Of a stretch of DNA of 22,304 bases, positions 5,846 to 12,058 are shown one piece after another. The stretch is from IMG/VR virus record IMGVR_UViG_3300025889_001053, positions 1 to 22,304 of that record; one strand, written 5' to 3'. The position numbers and the translations under genes are program-made. Numbering within the stretch: the first letter of the stretch is position 1; every line of letters starts with the position of its first letter. This DNA comes from a virus. The notes below the pieces were generated by a model. The model searched no databases and had not been told where the DNA came from. It worked only from the letters and a program-made list of their open reading frames with translations.

Positions 5846-5991
5846 TTCTTCATCTCCCTCTTAGCAGCCTCAAGCGCCACCATCCGCACATACGCGCTCA
5901 GCGTAAGCCCGCGCGCTTCTGCGGCCTTCTGTAGGATTGCCTTCTCGCGGTCGGAACAGCGGATGATAAGGCGGGTTTCTTTGTTAGACAT
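5842..5991 (-). CDS. Small ribbon-helix-helix protein
   Basis: 49 residues from ATG at 5991 (complement). The start TRLIIRCS is a possible beta strand; DREKAILQKAAEARGLTLSA and then YVRMVAL form two helices. This is the pattern of MobC/DUF1778-type ribbon-helix-helix proteins, which bind DNA as dimers through the strand. Its start overlaps the preceding gene and its stop overlaps the next one (ATGA), which supports translation. Such proteins act as small repressors, antitoxins or relaxosome accessories; no toxin partner is evident next to it, so a phage transcription regulator is the simplest guess. Confidence 0.72.
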   Translation of the reverse strand: MSNKETRLIIRCSDREKAILQKAAEARGLTLSAYVRMVALEAAKREMKK

Positions 5992-6208
5992 TGCCGGATC
6001 GCTTATTCTTGTAGCTATCCCACAACGAACGAAGCGCGTTACGTTCGCCGCTCTTTCTAGCTTCCATCAAGGCTTGAGAAATCACTTGTTCCGCGTCTTC
6101 AATTTTTTTGCGAGCGGGGATAGTGATACCGCGTGCATCGGAGCAAAGAGCGATAAGCAGCTTTCGTGCCTGCTCAATATCGTCTTGATTGGGGGCGGAG
6201 TCAGACAT
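5984..6208 (-). CDS. Small hypothetical protein
   Basis: 74 residues from ATG at 6208 (complement). It is strongly charged and helical: QDDIEQARKLLIALCSDARG, a short turn with I-P-A-R-K-K, then EDAEQVISQALMEARKSGER and a basic end. There is no membrane segment or recognised domain. It overlaps both neighbours by eight bases, so it is likely translated from the same leftward message. Two amphipathic helices separated by a turn could mean a small dimeric DNA- or protein-binding factor, but this is inference only. Confidence 0.65.
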   Translation of the reverse strand: MSDSAPNQDDIEQARKLLIALCSDARGITIPARKKIEDAEQVISQALMEARKSGERNALRSLWDSYKNKRSGNV

Positions 6209-6392
6209 TGAGCGTTCCAAACTTGGCAAGCTTGGAGGCGGCGTCAACCGCCTCTTGCTGTGTGCGGAATCCGCCGCGCTTGCCGATGTGGGCGGCGCGC
6301 TCAAGGCGGCCATTCTTGCGGACAAAAACAACCCAACACTCAGGCTTTACGGTGTCGGTGTGGTGGATGACTTCGTAGGGGCCAATGACCAT
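6201..6392 (-). CDS. Small hypothetical protein
   Basis: 63 residues from ATG at 6392 (complement); GGAG lies eight bases upstream, favouring this over a longer frame. The composition suggests a small beta-alpha fold: YEVIHH and ECWVVFVRKNGRLE strands, then GGFRTQQEAVDAASKLAKF as a helix. The 'W.V.......A....G.F.T..EA...A..LA' layout recurs in small phage proteins of unknown function and recalls DUF2188-like folds. It overlaps the next gene. The function is unknown. Confidence 0.65.
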   Translation of the reverse strand: MVIGPYEVIHHTDTVKPECWVVFVRKNGRLERAAHIGKRGGFRTQQEAVDAASKLAKFGTLNV

Positions 6393-6450
6393 TTGCTTGC
6401 TCCGTTTTGATGAATCCAATGTACGCACAAACGCACCACAAGTCAAGCGC

Positions 6451-6597
6451 CTATTTTCGCCCCGTCACAGCCCGCGCCACGCGGCGTTCGCCCCATACGT
6501 CTAGCCCGCCGCCGTTCGTGCGAACTATGCGGCCAAGCAGATCAGTCTGCGCTGACGTCAGCTTGCGATTGATCGGCTTTTCAGGTGCCTCGATCAT
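6451..6597 (-). CDS. Small hypothetical protein
   Basis: 48 residues (MIEAPEKPINRKLTSAQTDL and onward). The ATG at 6597 (complement) shares its A with the stop of the upstream gene (TGATG), and GGGAGGGAG precedes it. The body 'LTSAQTDLLGRIVRTNGGGL' looks like a helix-turn unit typical of small phage proteins that resemble winged-helix fragments. A short gap of about 58 bases then separates it from the next gene in the operon. The function is unknown; a DNA-binding role is possible but not shown. Confidence 0.62.
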   Translation of the reverse strand: MIEAPEKPINRKLTSAQTDLLGRIVRTNGGGLDVWGERRVARAVTGRK

Positions 6598-7064
6598 CAC
6601 TCCCTCCCTTGCGCTGGCGGGGCGGGCTCAAACCGCCCGTCATAGAACTCACTCTTTCGGCGTATCCATAGATCGCCTGTCTCGCGACAGCGGTAGACAA
6701 CAGCGACCTCGTAGTCTGTTAGCGGTTCGTCGGCCTGTATCTTCGCCTCACCGATTACATCATACGTTGAGCCTCGCTTTTTATGCCTCCACACATTACC
6801 ATTGCCCGGCGCGTCTATGGCGGCGAAAGCGGTGGACGCGTGACCGTTGAGAAAGCGCAGGGCGCGCGTCTCCAACGCCAGCGTTTCGGGGTCTTTATCG
6901 CGCGCATCTATGTCCAGTTCCGCGCAGCCCATGAAGCCGCGAATGATGGCGCGCGCCTCGTCGCGCTGGCGCTCGGCGGCTTCCGTTGCCATGCGTTCTA
7001 CCGTCACCCATTGCATAATTCCGTTCGCTCTATTGCGAAGCCGCTGCACAAGAGAGTCGCTCAT
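6597..7064 (-). CDS. Phage protein with DUF1653-like C-terminal domain
   Basis: 155 residues from ATG at 7064 (complement), with GGAG eight bases upstream. The N-terminal part (residues 1-50) is a charged helix (ERMATEAAERQRDEARAIIR). The C-terminal part has features of DUF1653: VWRHKKRGSTYDVIGEA, VAVVYRCRETGDLWIR and the ending EFYDGRFE. DUF1653 domains occur alone or within phage early proteins; the biochemical role is unknown. The gene is in the leftward operon, downstream of the two exported-protein genes and a strong hairpin at 7091-7115. Confidence 0.78.
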   Translation of the reverse strand: MSDSLVQRLRNRANGIMQWVTVERMATEAAERQRDEARAIIRGFMGCAELDIDARDKDPETLALETRALRFLNGHASTAFAAIDAPGNGNVWRHKKRGSTYDVIGEAKIQADEPLTDYEVAVVYRCRETGDLWIRRKSEFYDGRFEPAPPAQGRE

Positions 7065-7090
7065 TTCGTCACTCCATTCTTGTGTTAGGT

Positions 7091-7115
7091 GCGGTGGGCG
7101 GTGTGCGCCCGCCGC
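7091..7115. repeat. 10-bp hairpin between two leftward genes
   Basis: GCGGTGGGCG (7091-7100) pairs along its whole length with CGCCCGCCGC (7106-7115), with one G-T pair, around the loop GTGTG. It sits in the 57-base gap after the Gly-rich exported-protein gene and before the DUF1653-like gene. Neither strand has a U-tract after it, so it is not a classical intrinsic terminator. It could be a Rho-region pause, an RNA end-protecting stem or a processing site that separates the exported-protein pair from genes downstream. Confidence 0.55.
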
Positions 7116-7121
7116 GTATTG

Positions 7122-7592
7122 TTAGCGGTTCGTCACCGACCCCGCGCCAAGGCCGCCGCCGACCGCGATAGCGCCGCCGCCGGTGACGTTCCATGCGCTG
7201 CCGGTGCCGCCGACCAGCGAGCCGCTGTAGGACGTGCTGTTCGTCAGGCCGGAGCCTTTGACAGAGCCGGTCAGAGGGCCGTCTAAAGACCCAGATACCG
7301 ACCCCTCGCCAACCGCCGCCGCGTTCGCCTCGGACAGCCCAAACGACTGGACGTTGGCGCTATTCAGTCCGTCTGGCGTTGATACAAATCCTGTCGAAAA
7401 CGTGCCCGCGCCGGTGATCGAAACACCAGCGCCAAGCGCGCCGCCAGACAGCGATTGATTGGAGAGCGGGCCATTTGACAGGCCGCAGCCGTTGGTCGTC
7501 TGGCCGACGCCGCAGCCGCCTTGATTGCCGTCCTGCGCGGTGGAGACGCCCGCCGACAGGGCGACGCCAAGAAAAACTGTCACAAACTTCAT
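7122..7592 (-). CDS. Exported Gly/Ser-rich low-complexity protein
   Basis: 156 residues from ATG at 7592 (complement), with GAAGGAAG upstream. A signal peptide is clear (MKFVTVFLGVALSAGVSTAQ, likely cleavage after the A of S-T-A or nearby). The mature protein is made of Gly, Ser, Thr, Asn and Ala with short repeated turns (LSNGPLSNQSLSGGALGAG, SGSLDGPLTGSVKGSG) and two early cysteines (GGCGVGQ, NGCGL). It has no enzyme motif. The composition recalls secreted amyloid-, coat- or adhesin-like proteins. It follows another exported-protein gene, and hairpins flank it. An exported pair inside an early operon may change the lysogen's surface, but this is inference. Confidence 0.72.
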   Translation of the reverse strand: MKFVTVFLGVALSAGVSTAQDGNQGGCGVGQTTNGCGLSNGPLSNQSLSGGALGAGVSITGAGTFSTGFVSTPDGLNSANVQSFGLSEANAAAVGEGSVSGSLDGPLTGSVKGSGLTNSTSYSGSLVGGTGSAWNVTGGGAIAVGGGLGAGSVTNR

Positions 7593-7614
7593 AGTCTACT
7601 TCCTTCTTCGACGC

Positions 7615-7666
7615 CTGATTGCGCCCAGATGGAGCGCGCATCGGCGCTCCATGAAGCCGCAATCAG
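7615..7666. repeat. Long interrupted inverted repeat between the exported-protein genes
   Basis: Outer arms CTGATTGCG (7615-7623) and CGCAATCAG (7658-7666) and inner arms ATGGAGCGC (7629-7637) and GCGCTCCAT (7644-7652) are each perfect. They are separated by five-base internal loops on both sides and a six-base apical loop (7638-7643). That gives 18 paired bases in total. It spans the stop codon of the 180-residue exported protein and lies in the gap before the Gly-rich one. There is no T-tract, so a simple intrinsic terminator is unlikely; mRNA processing, differential expression or a recombination site are alternatives. Confidence 0.65.
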
Positions 7667-8205
7667 CGGACAACGCCCGCAGGGCACTCCCAATGGCTAT
7701 TCGGGACCAGACGGCAGCCAGCCGCCCGCAGGGCCTCCGGGCCGCCAAGCGCGCTTGATTTTGCCACCACTTGGGGCGCCGTCGGGCGCCTCTGCTGCGA
7801 CGGGCAGACCACGCCCGTGCTGTTGAGCGCGCTGCGCACCTCGGCGTTCTGGCAGATCAGTTCCAGGGCTGCGAGGTTCTGCCCCATACCGGCCAGCGTC
7901 GCCGCATAGGCGCGCCTGTTGCAGTCCACCATCTCCCACGTCGTGCCAAGCGACACGCCGAACCCGGTTGCTCCAACGCCCGCAGACGTTGATCCAGCGC
8001 ACGAATGTACGCCTGCGGCGGCGAGAGATGGCGAAACGGCTGTCGGCGTTGTTTTGATGGTCTGCTTGCGCGCCTGTGTTGTAGATTGAATGACGGTCGC
8101 CGCAGACTGGCTATCAGATGTCGATGTCGATGTTGAGGTAGCGACTTGCGCGAATGCGGGCGAGGCAAGCGATAGCGCCGCAATGGCAATAAGCGTCGAT
8201 TTCAT
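7663..8205 (-). CDS. Exported Cys-containing phage protein
   Basis: 180 residues from ATG at 8205 (complement); GGAG is upstream and an earlier in-frame start lacks a site. Signal peptide MKSTLIAIAALSLASPAFAQ, then a Thr/Ser-rich linker (STSTSTSDSQS). The core has HSCAGSTSAGVGATGFGVSL, then WEMVDCNRRAYAATLAGMGQ and ALELICQNAEVRSAL, with four or more cysteines that may pair in the periplasm. From memory, similar 'C.GS.S.G....G.G.S.G..W...DCN.R' proteins occur in several proteobacterial phages as unknown exported proteins. It ends with a further C-x-x-C-like spacing (AAGCRLVPNSHWECP). It is encoded directly after an HNH gene with a one-base gap. Confidence 0.72.
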   Translation of the reverse strand: MKSTLIAIAALSLASPAFAQVATSTSTSTSDSQSAATVIQSTTQARKQTIKTTPTAVSPSLAAAGVHSCAGSTSAGVGATGFGVSLGTTWEMVDCNRRAYAATLAGMGQNLAALELICQNAEVRSALNSTGVVCPSQQRRPTAPQVVAKSSALGGPEALRAAGCRLVPNSHWECPAGVVR

Positions 8206-8206
8206 T

Positions 8207-8584
8207 TTAGGGCTCCGTGAACATTGGTCTGCGAGGCAGTGTAATCTTTTCAATTGGCGTTGATGCCCGGCGCTGTGGTGGTGCTTTGGGCATGGGCGGG
8301 CCTTTCAGCGTCGGGGCTTTTCTAACGCCAAGGTGATTTGCTTCGCGGCGTTTGGCTTTCGCAATTTTACCAACGTCCGCGCTTGTCTTTTCGCGATGGC
8401 ACGGCCCGCACAGGACAACCGCGTTGTCGAGTGTCGGCGTTCCTGTGAGCCCATCAGGGTTGTCATGGTCGATTTCCCATTTCTTGGCCAAGGCGTTGCA
8501 TCGTTCGCAGTACACTTGCCCGTCGCGTGTTGCGCGCTTGATGGCGGCGACCTTGACGGCTTTGGGGAACTCCTTACGCGGCAT
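8207..8584 (-). CDS. HNH endonuclease
   Basis: 125 residues from ATG at 8584 (complement). It has a compact HNH nuclease core: zinc pair C26-x-x-C29 (YCERC), the catalytic EIDH (H40), N54 and a second zinc pair C59-x-x-C62 with H63 and K66 (LCGPCHREKT). The C-terminal 50 residues are basic and Pro-rich (APTLKGPPMPKAPPQRR), probably disordered or DNA-binding. The start overlaps the end of ninB by eleven bases. It could be a free-standing homing nuclease or a packaging/recombination nuclease; since terminase-linked HNH genes sit beside terS/terL and this one does not, a homing or recombination role is more likely. Confidence 0.85.
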   Translation of the reverse strand: MPRKEFPKAVKVAAIKRATRDGQVYCERCNALAKKWEIDHDNPDGLTGTPTLDNAVVLCGPCHREKTSADVGKIAKAKRREANHLGVRKAPTLKGPPMPKAPPQRRASTPIEKITLPRRPMFTEP

Positions 8585-8972
8585 CGGCGGCTTCCAAGTC
8601 ACGGAACACAACCCCGCGCTCCGCTCCAAATGCGCCGATCAATTCCAGCAAGTCCGTCATTTCCGCCTTGCTCATATCGCTGGTTCGCATTCCAAGCGGA
8701 ACAAATGAGCCTGGCTCGATTCCAGGCACCACGCGCGCCTTGCGGAGAGACGCAGTAAACACGTCTTTCCAATCCTCAGGCGTAAGCTTTTGCCCGTACC
8801 ATTCGACTTGCTGCGACACTTCGGTTAGGCGCTGCCACATCAAATCGTTTTGCTCGACTGACCGGCGCGGGGCCTTGAACTCAAGTCTTGTACCGGGTGG
8901 CGCGCTGCGGCACCACTTGATGGCCTTTTCTCTATCCTCTGTCCGTCGTAAAATGATAGCAGCCCTTGTCAT
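8574..8972 (-). CDS. ninB: NinB-like recombination protein
   Basis: 132 residues, about the length of NinB/Orf proteins. Matching features are the PRRSVEQNDLMWQRL segment, EVSQQVEWYGQKLTPEDWKD, then FTASLRK, a GSFVPLGMRTSDMSKAEM stretch and a final ELIGAFGAERGV. In lambda, NinB (Orf) is a recombination mediator that binds SSB and single-stranded DNA and helps the Red pathway. Its neighbours support this: a Rad52-type annealing protein and Gp157 lie upstream in the same operon, and RusA is in the rightward operon. Its start overlaps the end of the HNH-AP2 gene by four bases. Confidence 0.9.
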   Translation of the reverse strand: MTRAAIILRRTEDREKAIKWCRSAPPGTRLEFKAPRRSVEQNDLMWQRLTEVSQQVEWYGQKLTPEDWKDVFTASLRKARVVPGIEPGSFVPLGMRTSDMSKAEMTDLLELIGAFGAERGVVFRDLEAADAA

Positions 8973-9475
8973 TGAACCCTCGCAAACTCGCCAAAGTGAT
9001 GGATGGAAGCATCATTCCGCACGGCAATAGCCAGAGCTTTTGAGTCAAAGTAACCAAGAAATTTGTTTTTCCCATCAAGCCATATTTCTGCTTTCCACTT
9101 CCCGGCCCTCATGTCCCAAGAAACACCACGAACGCCGCTTGTGGTGTCTTTCCGCGCCCCTTGATTGCGGACATTTTGAGCAAACGTGCAGAAGCGTAGA
9201 TTTGAACGCTGGTTATTCAGTCCATTGCCATCAATGTGATCAACAAAATTTCCGTTCTCAGCGGACATTATTAGCCTGTGCATTAGCACTGACGTTTGTT
9301 TGCCGCCACGCTGGCTTATCCGAAAAGCGTATATCGCGCGACGGCGTTCTGATGTTAAAGCGCACCAATTCCATTGTGACACTATTGGAGCGTCAGCAGC
9401 GTCGATGACTGCCGAATATCCCTTGGTCAGCGGGACAATTGCTATGTCCCCATTTATGATGATGTCGCGGGTCAT
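8969..9475 (-). CDS. HNH homing endonuclease with AP2 DNA-binding domain
   Basis: 168 residues from ATG at 9475 (complement), which overlaps the stop of the preceding gene (ATGA) and has GGAG five bases upstream; GTG 9481 is the alternative start. The centre holds an HNH_3-type core: LMHRLIM, FVDHIDGNGLNN, then SNLRFCTFAQNVRN. The C-terminal 50 residues are an AP2-type domain: TSGVRGVSWDMRAGKWKA, then a FLGYFDS strand-turn and a closing helix. Proteins of this design are mobile homing endonucleases that cut an unoccupied site in a relative. It sits between two operon genes without disrupting either, as free-standing homing genes do. Confidence 0.9.
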   Translation of the reverse strand: MTRDIIINGDIAIVPLTKGYSAVIDAADAPIVSQWNWCALTSERRRAIYAFRISQRGGKQTSVLMHRLIMSAENGNFVDHIDGNGLNNQRSNLRFCTFAQNVRNQGARKDTTSGVRGVSWDMRAGKWKAEIWLDGKNKFLGYFDSKALAIAVRNDASIHHFGEFARVQ

Positions 9476-9771
9476 CGCCACTCCATACTAAAGGGGATTT
9501 CGTCCAGCGGATCAGGCCCCTTGCCGCGCCCCGGTGCTTGCGGGCTGTTCGCGCGCAGTTCATCGCGGAGGTTGGCGACGGGGTTGCCTTCCTTGCGCTT
9601 GAATGAAAGCGACAGGTATTGCTTGCCGTTCTTGTCTGTTTTCAGCCAACCGGAAACCCACATATCAACGCCATTGATGCGCGCTGTTCCCGTCCGGTCT
9701 GGGTGTGTGTCTTTCTCTTTCCGGTCGTTGATGAATATCGACCCGCTGTTGTCTTTCTGTTCGTAGCTCAT
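9472..9771 (-). CDS. Conserved phage protein, possible ssDNA-binding (SSB-like)
   Basis: 99 residues from ATG at 9771 (complement), with AGGAG six bases upstream. The body has the pattern 'NSGSIFINDRKEKDTHPDRT', then NGVDMWVSGWLKTDKNGK and YLSLSFKRKE, followed by an acidic, disordered tail (DPLDEIPFSMEWR). A short beta-rich body plus an acidic tail ending in hydrophobic and aromatic residues is reminiscent of single-strand-binding proteins, and relatives in alphaproteobacterial phages are conserved unknowns. The context (Rad52, Gp157, NinB) suits an SSB-like role, but no OB-fold signature can be proven by eye. Confidence 0.68.
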   Translation of the reverse strand: MSYEQKDNSGSIFINDRKEKDTHPDRTGTARINGVDMWVSGWLKTDKNGKQYLSLSFKRKEGNPVANLRDELRANSPQAPGRGKGPDPLDEIPFSMEWR

Positions 9772-9780
9772 GCTTGTCTC

Positions 9781-10260
9781 CTAAATGTGTGTCCAAGTTT
9801 GTCTGCGCACAATTTTTGCAATTGTGATGTGATGCACATCGTACTCGCTAGCCAACTGCTTGTACGTCACGCGGTGAGGTGTGTGCCGGTCCCTTATCGC
9901 TTTAACTTCCGCTTCCGTCAGAACCGCGTATCCATTTTTGGAGCCTCTAGGGGTTGTGCCATGCCGCATTGCGTCGGCGGAGTTCTCTCTCCGCGTTGCC
10001 CACCTTAGATGATGCGGATTACAGCAAAGCCGGTTCCCGCAAGAGTGCGCGGCCTCCTTGCCTTGCGGCTTAGGCCCGTGTGCCACCTCGCATATAAAGA
10101 AACTAGCTTTGCGCTGGCGGCCATCTGGCCAATCTACAGCGCCATATCCGTGGCAAAGCGACTTGAAAGGCCACAGTATACATTCGTCAGTTGGCGCGCA
10201 TTTCGCCGTCTCAATTACCCAAGCGACCCGCTCTCCGCGCCTTGCCTTCCTCGGAATCAT
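9781..10260 (-). CDS. HNH endonuclease with C-terminal helix-turn-helix
   Basis: 159 residues from ATG at 10260 (complement), overlapping the Rad52-like gene stop (ATGA). The nuclease core resembles the HNH type with KEAAHSCGNRLCCNPHHLRW (AH as first catalytic histidine, C..CC zinc ligands, N-P-H-H-L) followed by ATRRENSADAMRHG. The last 45 residues (EVKAIRDRHTPHRVTYKQLA, then EYDVHHITIAKIVRR) form a helix-turn-helix of the kind homing nucleases use for site recognition. It is the third HNH gene in about 2 kb. It is probably a mobile free-standing endonuclease. Confidence 0.88.
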   Translation of the reverse strand: MIPRKARRGERVAWVIETAKCAPTDECILWPFKSLCHGYGAVDWPDGRQRKASFFICEVAHGPKPQGKEAAHSCGNRLCCNPHHLRWATRRENSADAMRHGTTPRGSKNGYAVLTEAEVKAIRDRHTPHRVTYKQLASEYDVHHITIAKIVRRQTWTHI

Positions 10261-10898
10261 TCTGCGGCTTCCTTCTGGTACTCGGCCTCGGCAAGTTTCG
10301 TGCGATGGTCGGCAAATGCTTTTCTAATTGCGGTTTGGTCGGCTTCTGACAGGCCGCTAATTGTCGGCTTGTTTGCGACCGCCCACGCGCTCAGATCGTC
10401 AACCGTTTGCGCCATGCGCAGCGCGTCAATGAATGGCCCGGCAAGGCTTGGCGCATCGCAGACTTGCGCCTGATCCTTGTCATACAGCGCCAGACCAAAC
10501 GGATTGCCGAAGGTCATAAGCGCCCGCTTCATGGCGTCTGTTTCGGCTTCCTTGAGCGCGCTTTCGTGCGCAAGCCCCAGGTCAACATCAATGCCGTGGC
10601 CTGTCCCGTAGCCTTCGCGAACAACGCCCGCGACCGTCACGCGAACCTTGGCGACATAAGAGACGCCGAAGCCCTTTTTCTGTTGCTGGCCTATCGTGCG
10701 CTCGTGTTCCGCAACACAACGCATTTCCAGCGTTTCGCGCGTCCATTCGCCAAAGCCGAATATGCGGTTGGCCTCGGCTATCGCGTGCCAGCCTTCAATG
10801 TAGGATAGGGCGCGGCCCGCTTGCTTGCGTTCCTTGACGTGCGAGCGGACAAGCGGGGCCTCAAGGGCGGGTTTTACTGAGTGCCAATAGTCGCTCAT
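10257..10898 (-). CDS. Rad52-family single-strand annealing protein
   Basis: 213 residues from ATG at 10898 (complement). The Rad52/Rad22 signature is visible at residues 31-56: LSYIEGWHAIAEANRIFGFG followed by EWTRET. Later come GYGTGHG and HESALKEAETDAMKRALMTF, a typical Rad52 helix. It should bind single-stranded DNA and anneal complementary strands, serving phage recombination as Red-beta does. The C-terminal third (from about residue 150) is a helical extension of unknown role (TVDDLSAWAVANKPTISGLS). It overlaps Gp157 upstream and the HNH gene downstream by four bases each, so all are probably translated together. Confidence 0.92.
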   Translation of the reverse strand: MSDYWHSVKPALEAPLVRSHVKERKQAGRALSYIEGWHAIAEANRIFGFGEWTRETLEMRCVAEHERTIGQQQKKGFGVSYVAKVRVTVAGVVREGYGTGHGIDVDLGLAHESALKEAETDAMKRALMTFGNPFGLALYDKDQAQVCDAPSLAGPFIDALRMAQTVDDLSAWAVANKPTISGLSEADQTAIRKAFADHRTKLAEAEYQKEAAE

Positions 10899-11410
10899 TT
10901 TACCCTCAATGTTAGCGTGGGCTGGCCATTGGTAAGCTGCGCTCCGGGGACGGCGTGCCCCGCATCAAGCGCCTCGCGTATGGCGTCCTTGTCGGGCGCG
11001 GATGTGATTTTCTGGCGCATGTATTCGGCGGGCAATTCAAGCTCGTTCACAACATGAACCTTGCTTGGCCCGATGCGCGCCGATAGCGTCACGGCGGCGT
11101 CCTTGATCGACGTTTCACCGGATTCCAGCATTGCAATGGCGATACACTCGCGAAGGGCTGCGGCGCTGCCGTCAATGCGTTCCTGGCGCATCTTGAGCGA
11201 GCCGATGTAGTCTTTCAGGCCCGCCGATTGGGCCTCAAGTTCTTTGACGCGGCGCGCAGCCCAAATGACCATATCCTTGAGGTCGGAAAGCCCGTCGAGC
11301 GTGTCAATCAGGGCTTGATCGTCGTCGGCAAGCCCATATTGAGCCTTGAGTCTGTCGCGCAAGTCGGCGTGGTTCATGGCGACTGTGCGCAAGTCGTGGA
11401 ACTCGGTCAT
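10895..11410 (-). CDS. Siphovirus Gp157-family protein
   Basis: 171 residues from ATG at 11410 (complement), which has GGAGGGGG upstream and shares bases with the previous stop (TAATG). The frame is open much further, but no good start exists there. Family features: a central helix 'ARRVKELEAQSAGLKDYI', MRQERIDGSAAALRECI, the ETSIKDAAVTLSAR strand and a late DKDAIREALDAGHAVPGAQL then LTLRV. Gp157-type proteins are typical of siphovirus recombination modules and were first linked to phage resistance in Streptococcus thermophilus phages. Its place before Rad52 fits a helper role in recombination or replication. Confidence 0.87.
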   Translation of the reverse strand: MTEFHDLRTVAMNHADLRDRLKAQYGLADDDQALIDTLDGLSDLKDMVIWAARRVKELEAQSAGLKDYIGSLKMRQERIDGSAAALRECIAIAMLESGETSIKDAAVTLSARIGPSKVHVVNELELPAEYMRQKITSAPDKDAIREALDAGHAVPGAQLTNGQPTLTLRVK

Positions 11411-11574
11411 TAGAACCCCCTCCGTATCCATTGCGCGTACCAGCGAGCACGCTCGAAATGCCTTGACGCTTCCGCCATCCAATGGCGCGCATGGGCGGCC
11501 TGTTCGCGCGCAAGGCGCAGGCAATAACGGGCGGTGTTGTGGGCTTCGCGGAGCCCGATGCGATAAGCGGTCAT
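11410..11574 (-). CDS. Small basic hypothetical protein
   Basis: 54 residues. ATG at 11574 (complement) is preceded by AGGAGGT, one of the best ribosome-binding sites in the operon; the stop TAA overlaps the Gp157 ATG. The protein is a single basic, His- and Arg-rich helix (EAHNTARYCLRLAREQAAH, then HWMAEASRHFERARW) ending WIRRGF. Spaced aromatic and basic residues suggest an amphipathic or nucleic-acid-binding helix. The function is unknown; the overlaps on both sides make translation very likely. Confidence 0.66.
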   Translation of the reverse strand: MTAYRIGLREAHNTARYCLRLAREQAAHARHWMAEASRHFERARWYAQWIRRGF

Positions 11575-11762
11575 CGGCTGACCTCCTGCCTAAGCGCCTC
11601 GTTCTTGCGGCGCTTGAATGCTTCAACTTTGGCCTTCGTCGCCTTATGCGATTTGCGAAGGGCGGCGATTTCCGCTTGATAGAACCTGTGCCACTCGGGC
11701 AGTAGGTGGGCGATGCGCCAGAGATTGAACCGCCATATCCAGTAGGACGGGCGCAGGATCAT
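11571..11762 (-). CDS. Small basic hypothetical protein
   Basis: 63 residues from ATG at 11762 (complement); TTG 11771 is a weaker alternative. The first part is aromatic-rich (MILRPSYWIWRFNLWRI), followed by FYQAEIAALRKSHKATKAKV, a strongly basic helix. The stop overlaps the start of the next gene (ATGA). It has no recognised domain. The Trp-rich start might touch the membrane, but it is not a true transmembrane segment. The role is unknown; it belongs to the leftward operon's first, probably earliest-expressed block. Confidence 0.62.
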   Translation of the reverse strand: MILRPSYWIWRFNLWRIAHLLPEWHRFYQAEIAALRKSHKATKAKVEAFKRRKNEALRQEVSR

Positions 11763-11929
11763 GGCCGCCAATCCTTCCCCGTCCGGTCGTAGCCCGTGGT
11801 GTCGCCGTGGGCTTCGTCTTCATAAAACCGCGTGGGCGTGGTAAAGATTGCGATGATGGGCAGGAGCGCGAGGCAGATCACGGTTACGCCGCCGATCCAC
11901 ATCAGGGCTGTTTGAATGTTGGCGAGCAT
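11759..11929 (-). CDS. Small membrane protein
   Basis: 56 residues from ATG at 11929 (complement), with GGGGG five bases upstream. A transmembrane segment covers about residues 9-30 (LMWIGGVTVICLALLPIIAI), followed by a polar tail (TTPTRFYEDEAHGDTTGYDR). The stop overlaps the next start. Early-operon single-pass membrane peptides may act in superinfection exclusion or host takeover. No family is recognised. Confidence 0.62.
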   Translation of the reverse strand: MLANIQTALMWIGGVTVICLALLPIIAIFTTPTRFYEDEAHGDTTGYDRTGKDWRP

Positions 11930-11930
11930 T

Positions 11931-12014
11931 TCAACCCCCTGCCGAAACCATCAGGACGCCGATTGCGAGAAGGCAAAGGGTCCAGATGATGAGTGTGTTG
12001 TCTTGGTCGGTCAT
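11931..12014 (-). CDS. Very small membrane peptide
   Basis: 27 residues from ATG at 12014 (complement), with GAGG upstream. After MTDQDN a hydrophobic segment (TLIIWTLCLLAIGVLMVSAG) forms one possible membrane pass, ending near the C-terminus. The stop is two bases from the ATG of the next membrane protein. Position, ribosome site and composition support translation, but the size leaves doubt. The function is unknown. Confidence 0.5.
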   Translation of the reverse strand: MTDQDNTLIIWTLCLLAIGVLMVSAGG

Positions 12015-12058
12015 TGTTTGCCTCGCGCTTTCTGGCATTGTGTATGCGGTGCCAAATG

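Noticed and set aside
11411-11626. Long N-terminal extension of Gp157
   Set aside because: The extension is Arg/Pro-rich and antisense in frame to the small gene 11410-11574, which has a perfect ribosome site; ATG 11410 gives the family length.
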